Shown: piece by piece, positions 8,701-16,538 of the stretch
How the letters are laid out: each line of letters starts with the position of its first letter
Position numbering within the stretch: position 1 is the first letter of the stretch
Source of the DNA: Staphylococcus cohnii subsp. cohnii
GTDB lineage: Bacteria > Bacillota > Bacilli > Staphylococcales > Staphylococcaceae
Length of the DNA stretch: 64,000 bases
NCBI RefSeq assembly: GCF_002902365.1
Contig: NZ_PPQC01000046.1
Location: 204,926-268,925, forward strand
Direction: 5' to 3'
Notes under the pieces: model-generated
The model's input: only the letters and a program-made list of their open reading frames with translations
Told to the model about the DNA's origin: nothing
Database searches by the model: none
Translations under genes and position numbers: made by a program

Positions 8701-9447
8701 TTATTTTAAGTGTAATCCACCACTCACAGGGAAGTAATGTCCTGTGTAAAAGCCATCATCGTCATTCACAAAAAAGTTAACTGCACGCACAACATCTTCT
8801 GGTTTAGCAATTCTTTTAGCAGGTGTTATTTCGGCAATACGTTTAATAATCTTGGTTTGTGATTTAGTTCGATCTGTTTCTATCATACCGGGACCAACAA
8901 CATTCGAAGTGATACCATATTCACTCATTTCAAGTGCTACATACTTTGAAAAAGTACTTATTGCAGCTCTAGAACTACCATGATGTGCTACGTTATTTGA
9001 CGGTTTTTCACTAGATAATGATCCTATATAAATAATACGACCATAATGATTTTGTTTCATAGTACCTAAAACAGCTTTTGTCATATTAAAGGCTGCGCCC
9101 ATATCTTCATTTAAATTTTTAGACATATCTTCCCAAGTCATGTCTTCAATTGACATTGGTCTAAATAATGGACCAGCATTGTTCACCAAAATATCAACAG
9201 TACCAAATGATTTTAATGCTTCATTAACTATACGCTGCGAGCCATCAATGGTTGTAACGTCAGCTTGTACAATAATAGCGTTGGAACCTAAATCTTTAAT
9301 TTTTTCTTGAACATTTTCAACACTTTTTTCATCATTTAAATAATTCAAAACAATATTGACACCTTTTTCTGCTAAATTTATTGCAATAGCAGCACCTAGG
9401 CCTCTACCGGATCCTGTAACAATCGCAACTTGATTATTTATAGACAT
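8701..9447 (-). CDS. Short-chain dehydrogenase/reductase-like protein lacking the YxxxK dyad
   Basis: A 248-residue SDR-fold protein. It has the nucleotide-binding TGSGRGLG, the NNAG motif (VNNAGPLF) and a C-terminal HYFPVSGG. It is probably the last gene of the folE operon, 18 bases after the AhpD-like gene. The ATG at 9447 follows AAAGGAGTG. The canonical catalytic Tyr-x-x-x-Lys is absent: where YxxSK is expected the protein reads HHGSSRAAI, with His and Arg in place of Tyr and Lys. The catalytic-type Ser is present (IGSLSS). It may reduce a substrate by altered chemistry, or be a non-catalytic partner of the canonical SDR in the same operon. Automatic tools would label it FabG-like; fatty-acid synthesis is not supported by context. 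Confidence 0.8.
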   Translation of the reverse strand: MSINNQVAIVTGSGRGLGAAIAINLAEKGVNIVLNYLNDEKSVENVQEKIKDLGSNAIIVQADVTTIDGSQRIVNEALKSFGTVDILVNNAGPLFRPMSIEDMTWEDMSKNLNEDMGAAFNMTKAVLGTMKQNHYGRIIYIGSLSSEKPSNNVAHHGSSRAAISTFSKYVALEMSEYGITSNVVGPGMIETDRTKSQTKIIKRIAEITPAKRIAKPEDVVRAVNFFVNDDDGFYTGHYFPVSGGLHLK

Positions 9448-9465
9448 ATTGTGCACTCCTTTGAT

Positions 9466-9905
9466 TTAAACATTGTATTCATTTCCCATAGATATAGATA
9501 TTCTATTCCATGTATTAATTTGTGCAATTGTAAATATTAAATCAGCATATTCCTTTTCACTGTATTTTTCACGAACGCGATTATAGAGCTCTTTCGGAAC
9601 TTTATGATTAGAAATTAACGTAACGTGTTCAGCTAATTCTAGTGCTAATTTTTCAGCATCGTTGTATATATTAGTATCTTCCCAAGCATTTAATAAATAA
9701 ATTTTCTTTTCGTCTATACCTCGTTTTCTAGCATCTGTAGTGTGCATGTTTAAACAAAATGCACAGCCATTTATTTGAGAAACTCTTATTTTTATTAATT
9801 CTTGCAACTTGTTATCAATTGTATTTTTTTCAATAATTTTTCCATTTCATACATTAATTCAATATTATCTGAGGCAATTTCCTCATAATTCATTCGTAAA
9901 CTCAT
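9466..9905 (-). pseudogene. AhpD-like (carboxymuconolactone decarboxylase family) protein, frameshifted
   Basis: The intact reading would be about 146 residues, MSLRMNYEEIASDN leading into QELIKIRVSQINGCAFCLNM. The redox pair CAFC followed by the LNMH histidine is the hallmark of AhpD-like alkylhydroperoxidase domains. The start ATG at 9905 has AGGAG upstream, 12 bases after the preceding gene. The frame breaks at an A5 run (plus 9837-9841); one extra A would rejoin it. The downstream part (9807-9466) has only an internal start without a good ribosome site. As read it is disrupted, although the active-site half remains open. Confidence 0.8.
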
Positions 9906-9917
9906 TTTATATACTCC

Positions 9918-10430
9918 TTATTTTTTAATAAAATTGGTAGATACGTCTGTCATGATACTTAAATCTATTTTTGCTAATTTTTTCTCTATAAGTTCTACTA
10001 TATTTTGTAAATTTACTTCATCATTTTTATTAAAACGATTAATCGTTGGTGCATCTATGTCTAATACTCCAATTATCGTATTATTCACAAATATAGGTAA
10101 TACGATTTCTGATTTACTGTTTGAATCACAAAATATATGATTCGGATATTCGTAAACATCTTCTACGTTTATTAAATTACGCTGTGTTACAGCATCTCCG
10201 CATACACCAGATTCTAATTTCAAATGTGAACAAGCTGGTTGCCCTTGAAAAGGACCTAATAATAATTCTTCATTTTTTATAAAATAAAAACCTAGCCAAT
10301 TTACATTTGGTAAATTTGAATAAAGTAAAGATGAGATATTAGAAAAAATGGTAATAGGTTCTACTTCATCTTCTATTAAAGCTACTAATTGCTTAGCTAA
10401 ACTACCATAGTTTGTGAAATTATTAGTCAT
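9918..10430 (-). CDS. Free methionine-(R)-sulfoxide reductase, GAF type
   Basis: A 170-residue single GAF domain. The family reduces free methionine-R-sulfoxide with thioredoxin-type reductants in the cytoplasm. The three signature cysteines are visible: Cys67 (QPACSHL), Cys77 (ESGVCGDA) and Cys101 (HIFCDSNSKSEIV). The C-terminal VLDIDAP motif is typical. It is the fourth gene of the folE operon, spaced 17 bases from the FAD reductase, which suggests a redox-repair element in this operon. A second msr copy elsewhere in the genome would be normal for staphylococci. High similarity to the family makes the biochemical call good; its role here is inference. Confidence 0.88.
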   Translation of the reverse strand: MTNNFTNYGSLAKQLVALIEDEVEPITIFSNISSLLYSNLPNVNWLGFYFIKNEELLLGPFQGQPACSHLKLESGVCGDAVTQRNLINVEDVYEYPNHIFCDSNSKSEIVLPIFVNNTIIGVLDIDAPTINRFNKNDEVNLQNIVELIEKKLAKIDLSIMTDVSTNFIKK

Positions 10431-10447
10431 TATGATTACTCCTAATT

Positions 10448-11617
10448 TTATGCTTTATTTTTTATAAGATAATCTTGTACTTCCTTTTTATTTTTATAAC
10501 CATTAGTGAAAAACACAGCTTGTGGTTTATCTAATTGATCATAATATGTGATTGAAAATGTTCCATTTTCAATGTTTCCTTCAATTTCACTTCTATTCCA
10601 ATTTTTTATATGACCCAAATATTCAAAAGAGTCATTATATTGATCAGACCAAAAATAAGGAATTATTTTAAATGGTGAAGTGTTATTATTAATTATATTC
10701 TTAGCTAAATTCTTGCCTTGGTTAAATGCATTCTCCCAATGTTTAACATTGATTAATTGATTGTCATAAGGCCAAACCGCACAATCTCCAATCGCATAAA
10801 CATCTTTAATGTTCGTTTGACCATATTCATTTACAATATAGCCTTGATTATTTGTATTTAATTTTTCCACACCTTGATTTCTTATTTCTTCAAAGAATGT
10901 GCCGATACCTGCTATCAAGATATTGCATTGAATTTCTAAATTATTAGCAGTTGTAATCTTTTTAACGGTATCTTTTCCTTCAATTTCTTTAATAGTGTCG
11001 TTTGTCATAAAATTAATACCATTTTTTTCATGAAGTTGTTTAATATATTTAGCAGCTTGATTACCAATAATTTTACTCAATGGATATTCAGATCTTGAAA
11101 TTAAAGTTACATTATGGTTTAAATTTTTTAAACTCGCTGCTAGTTCTAATCCAATAAATCCTCCACCCAGAATAACAATATCTTGTTTTTCTTTGCTTGC
11201 TTCCTCTTTAATGCTCAATGCATCTAAAAAGTTAGATAAATAATGAATGTTCAAGTTTTGATTTGAATAATTTAATTTCTTATTTTTTACACCAGTAGCT
11301 AATACGAGTTTGTCATAATTTATAATTTTATTTCTTTCTGTAAGTAACTGTTTTTTATCTGTGTCTATATTTATAATTTTAGTATTTAAGACAATTTCTA
11401 TATTATTGTCATCATAAAAATTTTCTTTTTCTAATAAAGGTATAGCAGTATTTTCATTGTCTTGCATCCACTCTTTCGTCAAAGGAGGTTTATCATATGG
11501 CAATCGTTCCTCGCTTTCAACAATTTTAATGCCACCTTGATACCCTTTTTTTCTTAATTCTTTTGCTGCAAATATACCTGCTATAGATCCACCTACAATT
11601 ACAACATTATCATCCAT
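10448..11617 (-). CDS. FAD-dependent NAD(P)H:ferredoxin/rubredoxin-type reductase
   Basis: A 389-residue pyridine-nucleotide disulfide oxidoreductase-fold flavoprotein. The FAD-binding VVIVGGSIAG is at the N-terminus, followed by RLPYDKPPLTKEW, typical of ferredoxin reductases of oxygenase systems. A second dinucleotide motif, ILGGGFIGLELAA, binds NAD(P)H. DVYAIGDCAVWP closes the FAD site, and a reductase C-terminal domain follows. It lacks a CxxC redox disulfide near the N-terminus, so it is not a thioredoxin reductase. The family passes electrons from NAD(P)H to a ferredoxin or rubredoxin, but no ferredoxin, Rieske or P450 gene is in this window. Third gene of the folE operon, with an AGAGGTG ribosome site. 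Confidence 0.82.
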   Translation of the reverse strand: MDDNVVIVGGSIAGIFAAKELRKKGYQGGIKIVESEERLPYDKPPLTKEWMQDNENTAIPLLEKENFYDDNNIEIVLNTKIINIDTDKKQLLTERNKIINYDKLVLATGVKNKKLNYSNQNLNIHYLSNFLDALSIKEEASKEKQDIVILGGGFIGLELAASLKNLNHNVTLISRSEYPLSKIIGNQAAKYIKQLHEKNGINFMTNDTIKEIEGKDTVKKITTANNLEIQCNILIAGIGTFFEEIRNQGVEKLNTNNQGYIVNEYGQTNIKDVYAIGDCAVWPYDNQLINVKHWENAFNQGKNLAKNIINNNTSPFKIIPYFWSDQYNDSFEYLGHIKNWNRSEIEGNIENGTFSITYYDQLDKPQAVFFTNGYKNKKEVQDYLIKNKA

Positions 11618-11632
11618 AATTAAAGCACCTCT

Positions 11633-12403
11633 TTATAAATTATACTTATTGATAACATCATGATTACCTGTGACAGAGATTGTTGCACCTGTTATATAAC
11701 TTGATTTTTCTTCACAAAGAAAATTAATAACACGAGAAATATCCTCACCATATTCTTTTCTTGGAATCTCAAAATGAGATAAGTCATTTCTTTTATGCTC
11801 AGCTATATTTCTTTCTTTATCATCACCTAAAATATCGCCTGGGCAAACCGTATTAAATGTTATTCCGAAACGGGCTTCTTCTTTTGATAAAGTTTGTGTT
11901 AATGATAAGACGCCTGTTTTTGCTGCCGCATAAGCACCTCGATATATCCAACCTGGTATATTTTGACTTTGATCAAAACCAATTGTTATAACTCTCCCCC
12001 AATTATTTTTCCTCATAATAGGGACAACTTCTTTAACTAAAATGAAAAAACTTTTTAAATTACCATCAACCATGGCATTCCATTCTTCATAAGAAGTATC
12101 AATAATGGTTTGCTTATCTTTAATAAATGGTCCTGCATTATGAATTAAAATATCTAAGCGCCCCATAGTAGACATAATTGATTCAATCATATTTTTTACA
12201 TCCTTTATTTTTGATACGTCTGCTTGGATGGCAATAACATTCACACCAAATTTTTGCTTAATTTCGTCAACTAATTTTTGTGCTTCTGCCTTACTTTTCC
12301 GATAATTAATAACTATATCAATTTCATTAGCAGCTAAATCAAGCGCTGTTTTCTTACCTAAACCTTTTGCACTACCAGTAATTAAGGCTACTTTTCTACA
12401 CAT
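11633..12403 (-). CDS. Short-chain dehydrogenase/reductase, possible pteridine reductase
   Basis: A 256-residue classical SDR oxidoreductase. It has TGSAKGLG for NAD(P)H, the HNAGPF motif, and a canonical active-site YAAAK (RGAYAAAKTG). It sits 20 bases after folE and 15 bases before the FAD reductase, so it is part of one transcript. Because folE makes dihydroneopterin triphosphate and some SDRs (sepiapterin reductase, FolM, PTR1) reduce pterins, a pterin substrate is a reasonable inference. The arginine that typifies the TGxxxR motif of PTR1/FolM is not seen (Lys-Gly here), so the assignment is only tentative. The other SDR of the operon shares the NAGP motif. Confidence 0.8.
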   Translation of the reverse strand: MCRKVALITGSAKGLGKKTALDLAANEIDIVINYRKSKAEAQKLVDEIKQKFGVNVIAIQADVSKIKDVKNMIESIMSTMGRLDILIHNAGPFIKDKQTIIDTSYEEWNAMVDGNLKSFFILVKEVVPIMRKNNWGRVITIGFDQSQNIPGWIYRGAYAAAKTGVLSLTQTLSKEEARFGITFNTVCPGDILGDDKERNIAEHKRNDLSHFEIPRKEYGEDISRVINFLCEEKSSYITGATISVTGNHDVINKYNL

Positions 12404-12423
12404 AATTACACACCTTATTCTAA

Positions 12424-13056
12424 TTATTTATTGATTAAAGTTAAAAATTCATTTCTTGTATTATAATTTTTATGAAATAACCCGTGTACAGCTGAAGTGA
12501 TTGTAGAAGATTGTTCTTTTTTGATACCTCGACTACACATACACATATGTTTGGCTTCAATCACTACCATGACACCTCTAGGTTCTAACACCTCATTGAT
12601 TGCTTGTGCAATTTGAGTTGTTAATCTTTCTTGTACTTGAAATCTTCTCGCATATCCTTCGACTACTCTAGCAATTTTTGATAATCCAGTTACCTTTTCA
12701 TTAGGTATATAACCAACATGAACAACACCGTAAAAAGGTGCAAAGTGATGTTCACACATTGAATAGAATTCTATATCCTTGACCAAAACCATGTCGTCTT
12801 GTTTAACATCAAACGTTTTTGTTAAATGTGTTTTAGGATCTTCGTTATACCCTTCTGTATATTCTAAAAAAGCTTTAATAAAACGATAAGGGGTATCGAT
12901 GAGACCATCTCTTTCAGGATCATCTCCACATAATTCTATGATGTTTCTCACACTTTCCATTGCAAGATTCATCTGTCTTTTTTTCTCCTCAACATTATTG
13001 ACAAAATTATTTGAGATGAGATCATTTACTTTTTCTTCTAAACCTTTATCTTCCAT
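12424..13056 (-). CDS. folE: GTP cyclohydrolase I
   Basis: A 210-residue enzyme that converts GTP to 7,8-dihydroneopterin triphosphate, the first step to folate and other pterins. Zinc-site and catalytic motifs are clear: [17 protein letters not shown] and [27 protein letters not shown] and [14 protein letters not shown] are also diagnostic of FolE1. An N-terminal extension of about 30 residues is charged and coil-like. The start ATG follows GGTGTAGAT. From memory, staphylococci generally use the unrelated FolE2 for folate, so a FolE1 leading an operon of redox enzymes suggests a specialised pterin rather than housekeeping folate. The promoter should lie in 13057-13283, shared with a divergent racemase gene. 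Confidence 0.93.
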   Translation of the reverse strand: MEDKGLEEKVNDLISNNFVNNVEEKKRQMNLAMESVRNIIELCGDDPERDGLIDTPYRFIKAFLEYTEGYNEDPKTHLTKTFDVKQDDMVLVKDIEFYSMCEHHFAPFYGVVHVGYIPNEKVTGLSKIARVVEGYARRFQVQERLTTQIAQAINEVLEPRGVMVVIEAKHMCMCSRGIKKEQSSTITSAVHGLFHKNYNTRNEFLTLINK

Positions 13057-13283
13057 ATCTACACCACTTTTTAATTATTATTTATGATCACAAATTGCTT
13101 GCTTAAGCTTGTCTTTATTATTTATCTAAATAATAGCAAAAACAAACGTTCTGCTTAATAAAATATAAACTTTCAAATATTTAAATATCATTGAAATTAA
13201 ATTATTCGGGTAACAATTTAATAACTGATTAAATATATAATATCGTTTGAATTTAATTTTTGACGGTTATTGGAGGAATTAAG

Positions 13284-13979
13284 ATGAGAAATGTAGGTAT
13301 AATTGGAGGTCTCGGACCTGAATCAACAGTGGACTATTACCAATCTTTTATTCATAAATATCAAGACAGAAAAAATAGTAAAAAAACACTGCCCGAATTA
13401 TTTATTAATAGCATTAATATGTATAATATTTTTGAATATATTAACAACAATCAATTGGAAGATTTGGCAAACTATGTAGGAAATGCAGCAAAAAAATTAG
13501 AAGATATTGGTGCAGATTTTATAATTATAGCTGCAAATACACCACATATAGTATTTAATGACATTAAAAAAATGGTAAGTGTACCAATGATCAGTATTGT
13601 AGATGCAACTTATGAACGGGCAAATGAAGAAAACTTACAATCATTAGGTCTTTTAGGAACTAAATTTACAATGGAACATGATTTTTTCAAAAAGCAATTC
13701 ACTAAAAATAATAAGCATGTTGTTGTACCTAATGAGAATGAACAACAACTAATACACCAAAAAATTGTTGATGAGTTGGAAAATGGTATTGTAAAACAAG
13801 AAACTAAAGAAGATTTTCTAAAAATCATTAGTCGAATGACAAAAGAAGACAATATTGATAGCGTAATTTTAGGATGTACAGAATTACAAATGCTTTTTGA
13901 TAATAGTGATTTTAATATTCCAATTTTAGAAACTATGGACATTCATGTAAATAAAATGGTCGAGGAGGCATTTAAATGA
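13284..13979 (+). CDS. Aspartate/glutamate racemase family protein
   Basis: A 231-residue protein of the Asp/Glu racemase superfamily, which inverts amino-acid stereochemistry with two facing catalytic residues. The N-terminus RNVGIIGGLGPEST and the second catalytic motif LGCTEL (cysteine present) are clear. At the first catalytic position the protein reads IAANTPH instead of CNT, so one of the usual two cysteines is replaced. Some L-specific Asp/Glu racemases have Thr there, so activity may be altered rather than lost. I start at ATG 13284 because TGGAGGAATTAAG precedes it; an upstream in-frame start has no ribosome site. It is divergent from folE and overlaps the next small gene by four bases. 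Confidence 0.82.
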   Translation: MRNVGIIGGLGPESTVDYYQSFIHKYQDRKNSKKTLPELFINSINMYNIFEYINNNQLEDLANYVGNAAKKLEDIGADFIIIAANTPHIVFNDIKKMVSVPMISIVDATYERANEENLQSLGLLGTKFTMEHDFFKKQFTKNNKHVVVPNENEQQLIHQKIVDELENGIVKQETKEDFLKIISRMTKEDNIDSVILGCTELQMLFDNSDFNIPILETMDIHVNKMVEEAFK

Positions 13980-14101
13980 GAGAATTAATTGGTCAATGTG
14001 AGAATTGCCATAGAGATATTTTTTGTTTAAATAGCTTTTTAAATGGCGTGCATAAAAATAATCATTTGTATTGTTTTGAATGTATTGATACTGTCAAATA
14101 A
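13976..14101 (+). CDS. 41-residue cysteine-rich protein, Gin-like zinc knuckle
   Basis: A small gene that starts inside the racemase stop (ATGA overlap), with GAGGAGG upstream, so translation is probably coupled. The protein has CENC near the N-terminus and CFEC near the C-terminus, a likely zinc site, plus one extra Cys between them. Cys-pair spacing and the HLYCFECI ending resemble the anti-sigma factor Gin (CsfB) of Bacillus, but staphylococci do not sporulate and the match is by eye only. It may be a DNA- or protein-binding accessory to the racemase. Confidence 0.6.
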   Translation: MRELIGQCENCHRDIFCLNSFLNGVHKNNHLYCFECIDTVK

Positions 14102-14600
14102 TTATTTAATTGAACACTTTTTCAAATACTCGTCACATTACTAAAACATGAATAGCTGTGGTCCATAATAAAGTATATTCATCTCATCAATTCGACAAAT
14201 TAAAACATAAAATTGCTAATTTCTTGAGAAATCTTAAAAGTATGATACCTAAAGACTCTTAGCGTTAATATTTCAGTCTTACTATCAATCATAAGTTGAA
14301 ATCTCGATAATTAAGAAATAGCATTAAATCTGTACAACTAGTATTATATTAGACTTTAAAATTATTAAGCGACTTCTGAATAATAAGAAGTCGCTTTTAA
14401 CATGTCGCATGATAACCTTATGAATTTTTCTAGAACCGTAATTTCTATTGTCATCATAACGTTTACTTTACTGCTATGCATTCTTTAGTTCGTTGAGTTA
14501 TTGATTTTATATACAATGCTGTTAAGACAAAATTAAATCCATATCATTTTTTAAACTTTAGTTTTTAAGTTATATCATAAATAAATTGTTCTGTTAGTTC
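14102..14600. other. Gene-poor stretch with a possible transposase-like remnant
   Basis: AT-rich and without an intact gene. An open stretch on the plus strand (14152-14262) reads VHNKVYSSHQFDKLKHKIAN, then FLRNLKSMIPKDS and a stop. That resembles the C-terminal end of a DDE transposase but is too short to assign. A hairpin lies at 14367-14396. No start codon with ribosome site is seen. Confidence 0.3.
14367..14396. terminator. Hairpin AAGCGACTTC / GAAGTCGCTT
   Basis: A 10-bp perfect stem, followed by a short T-run only. Probably a weak terminator for the racemase transcript or the divergent remnant. Confidence 0.45.
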
Positions 14601-15013
14601 CTATTTTTTATCTGCCACATGTTCAACAAATCTTCTATCGTGTGATGTGAATAAGATGATCCCTGGGTATTTATTCATAAACACTTCTAATGTTCTAGCG
14701 TATTAATATCTAAAAAATTAGTTGGTTCGTCTAAAGTTAACACATTCGCATTCGCTGAAAAATATACTGCTAAAATTATTTCGTTCTTTCCTCACCACTC
14801 AAAACGTTACAAGAACGCCCAAGTTATTCATTTAAACCCAAGTTATTTAAAATAGCTCTACTGCATGATTCTGATGAATACGTTTCATCCATTAAATATT
14901 GCAATAATGAAACGTCACGCATGTCTTCATAAGCAAGCTGACGATAGTATGGCATTTGCACTTTAGGAGAACAATCGATGACCTCTATTGGACGATAAAT
15001 ATTATAAGGACAT
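14601..15013 (-). pseudogene. ABC-F ATPase remnant (antibiotic-resistance type), C-terminal fragment
   Basis: Disconnected frames on the minus strand translate to recognisable pieces of an ABC-F protein. In order they are VQMPYYRQLAYEDMRDVSLL, NNLGLNE, a degraded signature VLSGEERTK, Walker B with switch VLTLDEPTNFLDIN, and a C-terminal ILFTSHDRRFVEHVADKK. ABC-F proteins of this type protect ribosomes from lincosamides, streptogramins, pleuromutilins or macrolides. Frameshifts and a stop inside the signature show long-standing decay, and the N-terminal ATPase domain is missing. The exact subclass cannot be told. Confidence 0.8.
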
Positions 15014-15038
15014 TATTGTGATACCGTTTTTTCTTTTC

Positions 15039-15590
15039 TTATTTATTATGATTTTTTTCTTTTCTAGGCGGCCACACAAAATATGAAATACTAATAATTA
15101 AGTCTATAATAATGACAATTGTCCAAATATGAATAACAACATCCATAGCTTCTGTACGACTTTTATCATTAATTAAATAGACAAGTAAATGTAAAATTCC
15201 TGTACCTATAATATAAGAAAGTAAATGTTTCAACCAACTTTTGAAATATTTTTTAGAATAAGCTAAACCATCGAGTTTATAAGGTTTGGGACCTTGTTTC
15301 ATTACATAATATCTAAATCTATCATCGGCCCAATTTATCATACTCTTTCCAAATATAAGAGATACTGAAATATAAACTGCAGCTATAGCATGCGGTGTTT
15401 CAGCTGTTGCACCATTCATGAGATCTACAACTGTTGTTATAAGCAATATTAAATCTATAACCGGTGTAAGTGCTAGGAAGAAAAAACCCAGTTTTTGTTG
15501 TTTTAAGATATATCTTGTTACCAAACCAAGTAATATGACAACCCAAAAGGCTATTTCACAAAAAATTATAAGCCATACGATAAAATTCAT
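15039..15590 (-). CDS. Integral membrane protein of unknown function
   Basis: A 183-residue protein with about five or six hydrophobic segments, starting MNFIVWLIIFCEIAFWVVIL. A conserved-looking loop reads FGKSMINWADDRFRYYVMKQ, then GPKPYKLDG. It resembles uncharacterised Bacillus membrane proteins of the YmcC kind, but no function is established. It lies 13 bases after the TetR gene on the same strand, so it is probably the target of that repressor. Confidence 0.7.
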   Translation of the reverse strand: MNFIVWLIIFCEIAFWVVILLGLVTRYILKQQKLGFFFLALTPVIDLILLITTVVDLMNGATAETPHAIAAVYISVSLIFGKSMINWADDRFRYYVMKQGPKPYKLDGLAYSKKYFKSWLKHLLSYIIGTGILHLLVYLINDKSRTEAMDVVIHIWTIVIIIDLIISISYFVWPPRKEKNHNK

Positions 15591-15603
15591 GGGCTGTCCT
15601 CCT

Positions 15604-16185
15604 TCATTGCGTTAATCTAACTATTTCTTCGTCTACAATTGTTTGAATATCATCGTTTGAAATCCCGTTTGGGTTGAGTAGTTTATGCAAAGCCAAACCG
15701 TCAATTAATGCGTGTAATTTCATAGAATTAAGGTGCATATTCAAATTATCTTTCAACAAATGCTCGTTTCTTAATAATGTCAAAACACTATTACATAATT
15801 GATCTATCCCATCATCAAGTGTACTTTGACCATATTCATGTATGTCATATCGAAATGCCATCCATACTTCCATATCAGCTAACCTTTCTTGATCTAATGG
15901 TAATACCGATAGTAAACTTGCTTTTGCTTTGTCTATTGTATTAAGGTTTTCGGACGTAAATATTACTTCGATTCTCCTTCTTACTTTTAATTCCACAGTA
16001 GACATTACAGCATTTAATAACTCTGAATGATTGGGAAAATAATATCTAATCTGTCCAGGTGTCATTTCAGCTAATTTCGCAATTTGTCTTACAGTAGATC
16101 CTTTAACTCCATTTTCTACAATTGAGTCGAAAGCATATTGAATGATTTGTTCTTTTTTCTTTTCATGATTAATTATTTTTGGCAT
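15604..16185 (-). CDS. TetR-family transcriptional repressor
   Basis: A 193-residue regulator with an N-terminal helix-turn-helix (GSTVRQIAKLAEMTPGQIRY, then YFPNHSELL, about residues 29-57). The C-terminal ligand-binding half resembles BetI/PksA-type TetR proteins. It precedes the membrane-protein gene and likely represses both from the inverted repeat just upstream (16196-16221). The inducer is unknown. Confidence 0.85.
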   Translation of the reverse strand: MPKIINHEKKKEQIIQYAFDSIVENGVKGSTVRQIAKLAEMTPGQIRYYFPNHSELLNAVMSTVELKVRRRIEVIFTSENLNTIDKAKASLLSVLPLDQERLADMEVWMAFRYDIHEYGQSTLDDGIDQLCNSVLTLLRNEHLLKDNLNMHLNSMKLHALIDGLALHKLLNPNGISNDDIQTIVDEEIVRLTQ

Positions 16186-16195
16186 GTTCTCAGTC

Positions 16196-16221
16196 TAACA
16201 CATTTTAATACAGGTGTGTTA
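16196..16221. promoter_or_regulatory. Likely TetR operator
   Basis: Inverted repeat TAACACA-N12-TGTGTTA begins 10 bases upstream of the tetR start. Spacing fits a TetR-dimer operator and autoregulation. A related TTAACACACC half-site occurs near 16433. Confidence 0.55.
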
Positions 16222-16538
16222 AATAAACTAACACCATCAAAACAGAGCGCTTAACAATAAATAACGGACTACGTTAAACCTCGCTTAATTTTGCAACTCC
16301 CCAGACAATTCATTATATGATTAGCAAAAATTTAATGCTCTTATAATTTGATATAGATTGTTAACCCTCTTTCTCAAATATGAATAGATGTTCTTAGGTA
16401 TTAGAAATTTATTGTATATTACATTATACGATTAACACACCCCCTTAATTTTTCATTCATTTCTGATGCGTAACTTTGAACTTTTAGTGGTATATAAATA
16501 GCAATATGAATCATTACATAGATTAAGGAGTGTTTGAG
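16222..16538. other. Intergenic region between tetR and the PanE-like gene
   Basis: AT-rich divergent promoter region of about 320 bases. I see no open reading frame, hairpin terminator or known RNA. It ends with AAGGAG before the PanE-like start. Confidence 0.5.

Noticed and set aside
8701..12403. The two SDRs as fatty-acid reductase FabG
   Set aside because: Neither gene is near fabD/fabF/acpP. One lacks the catalytic dyad, and both share an operon with folE and redox genes. The FabG label would come only from general SDR similarity.
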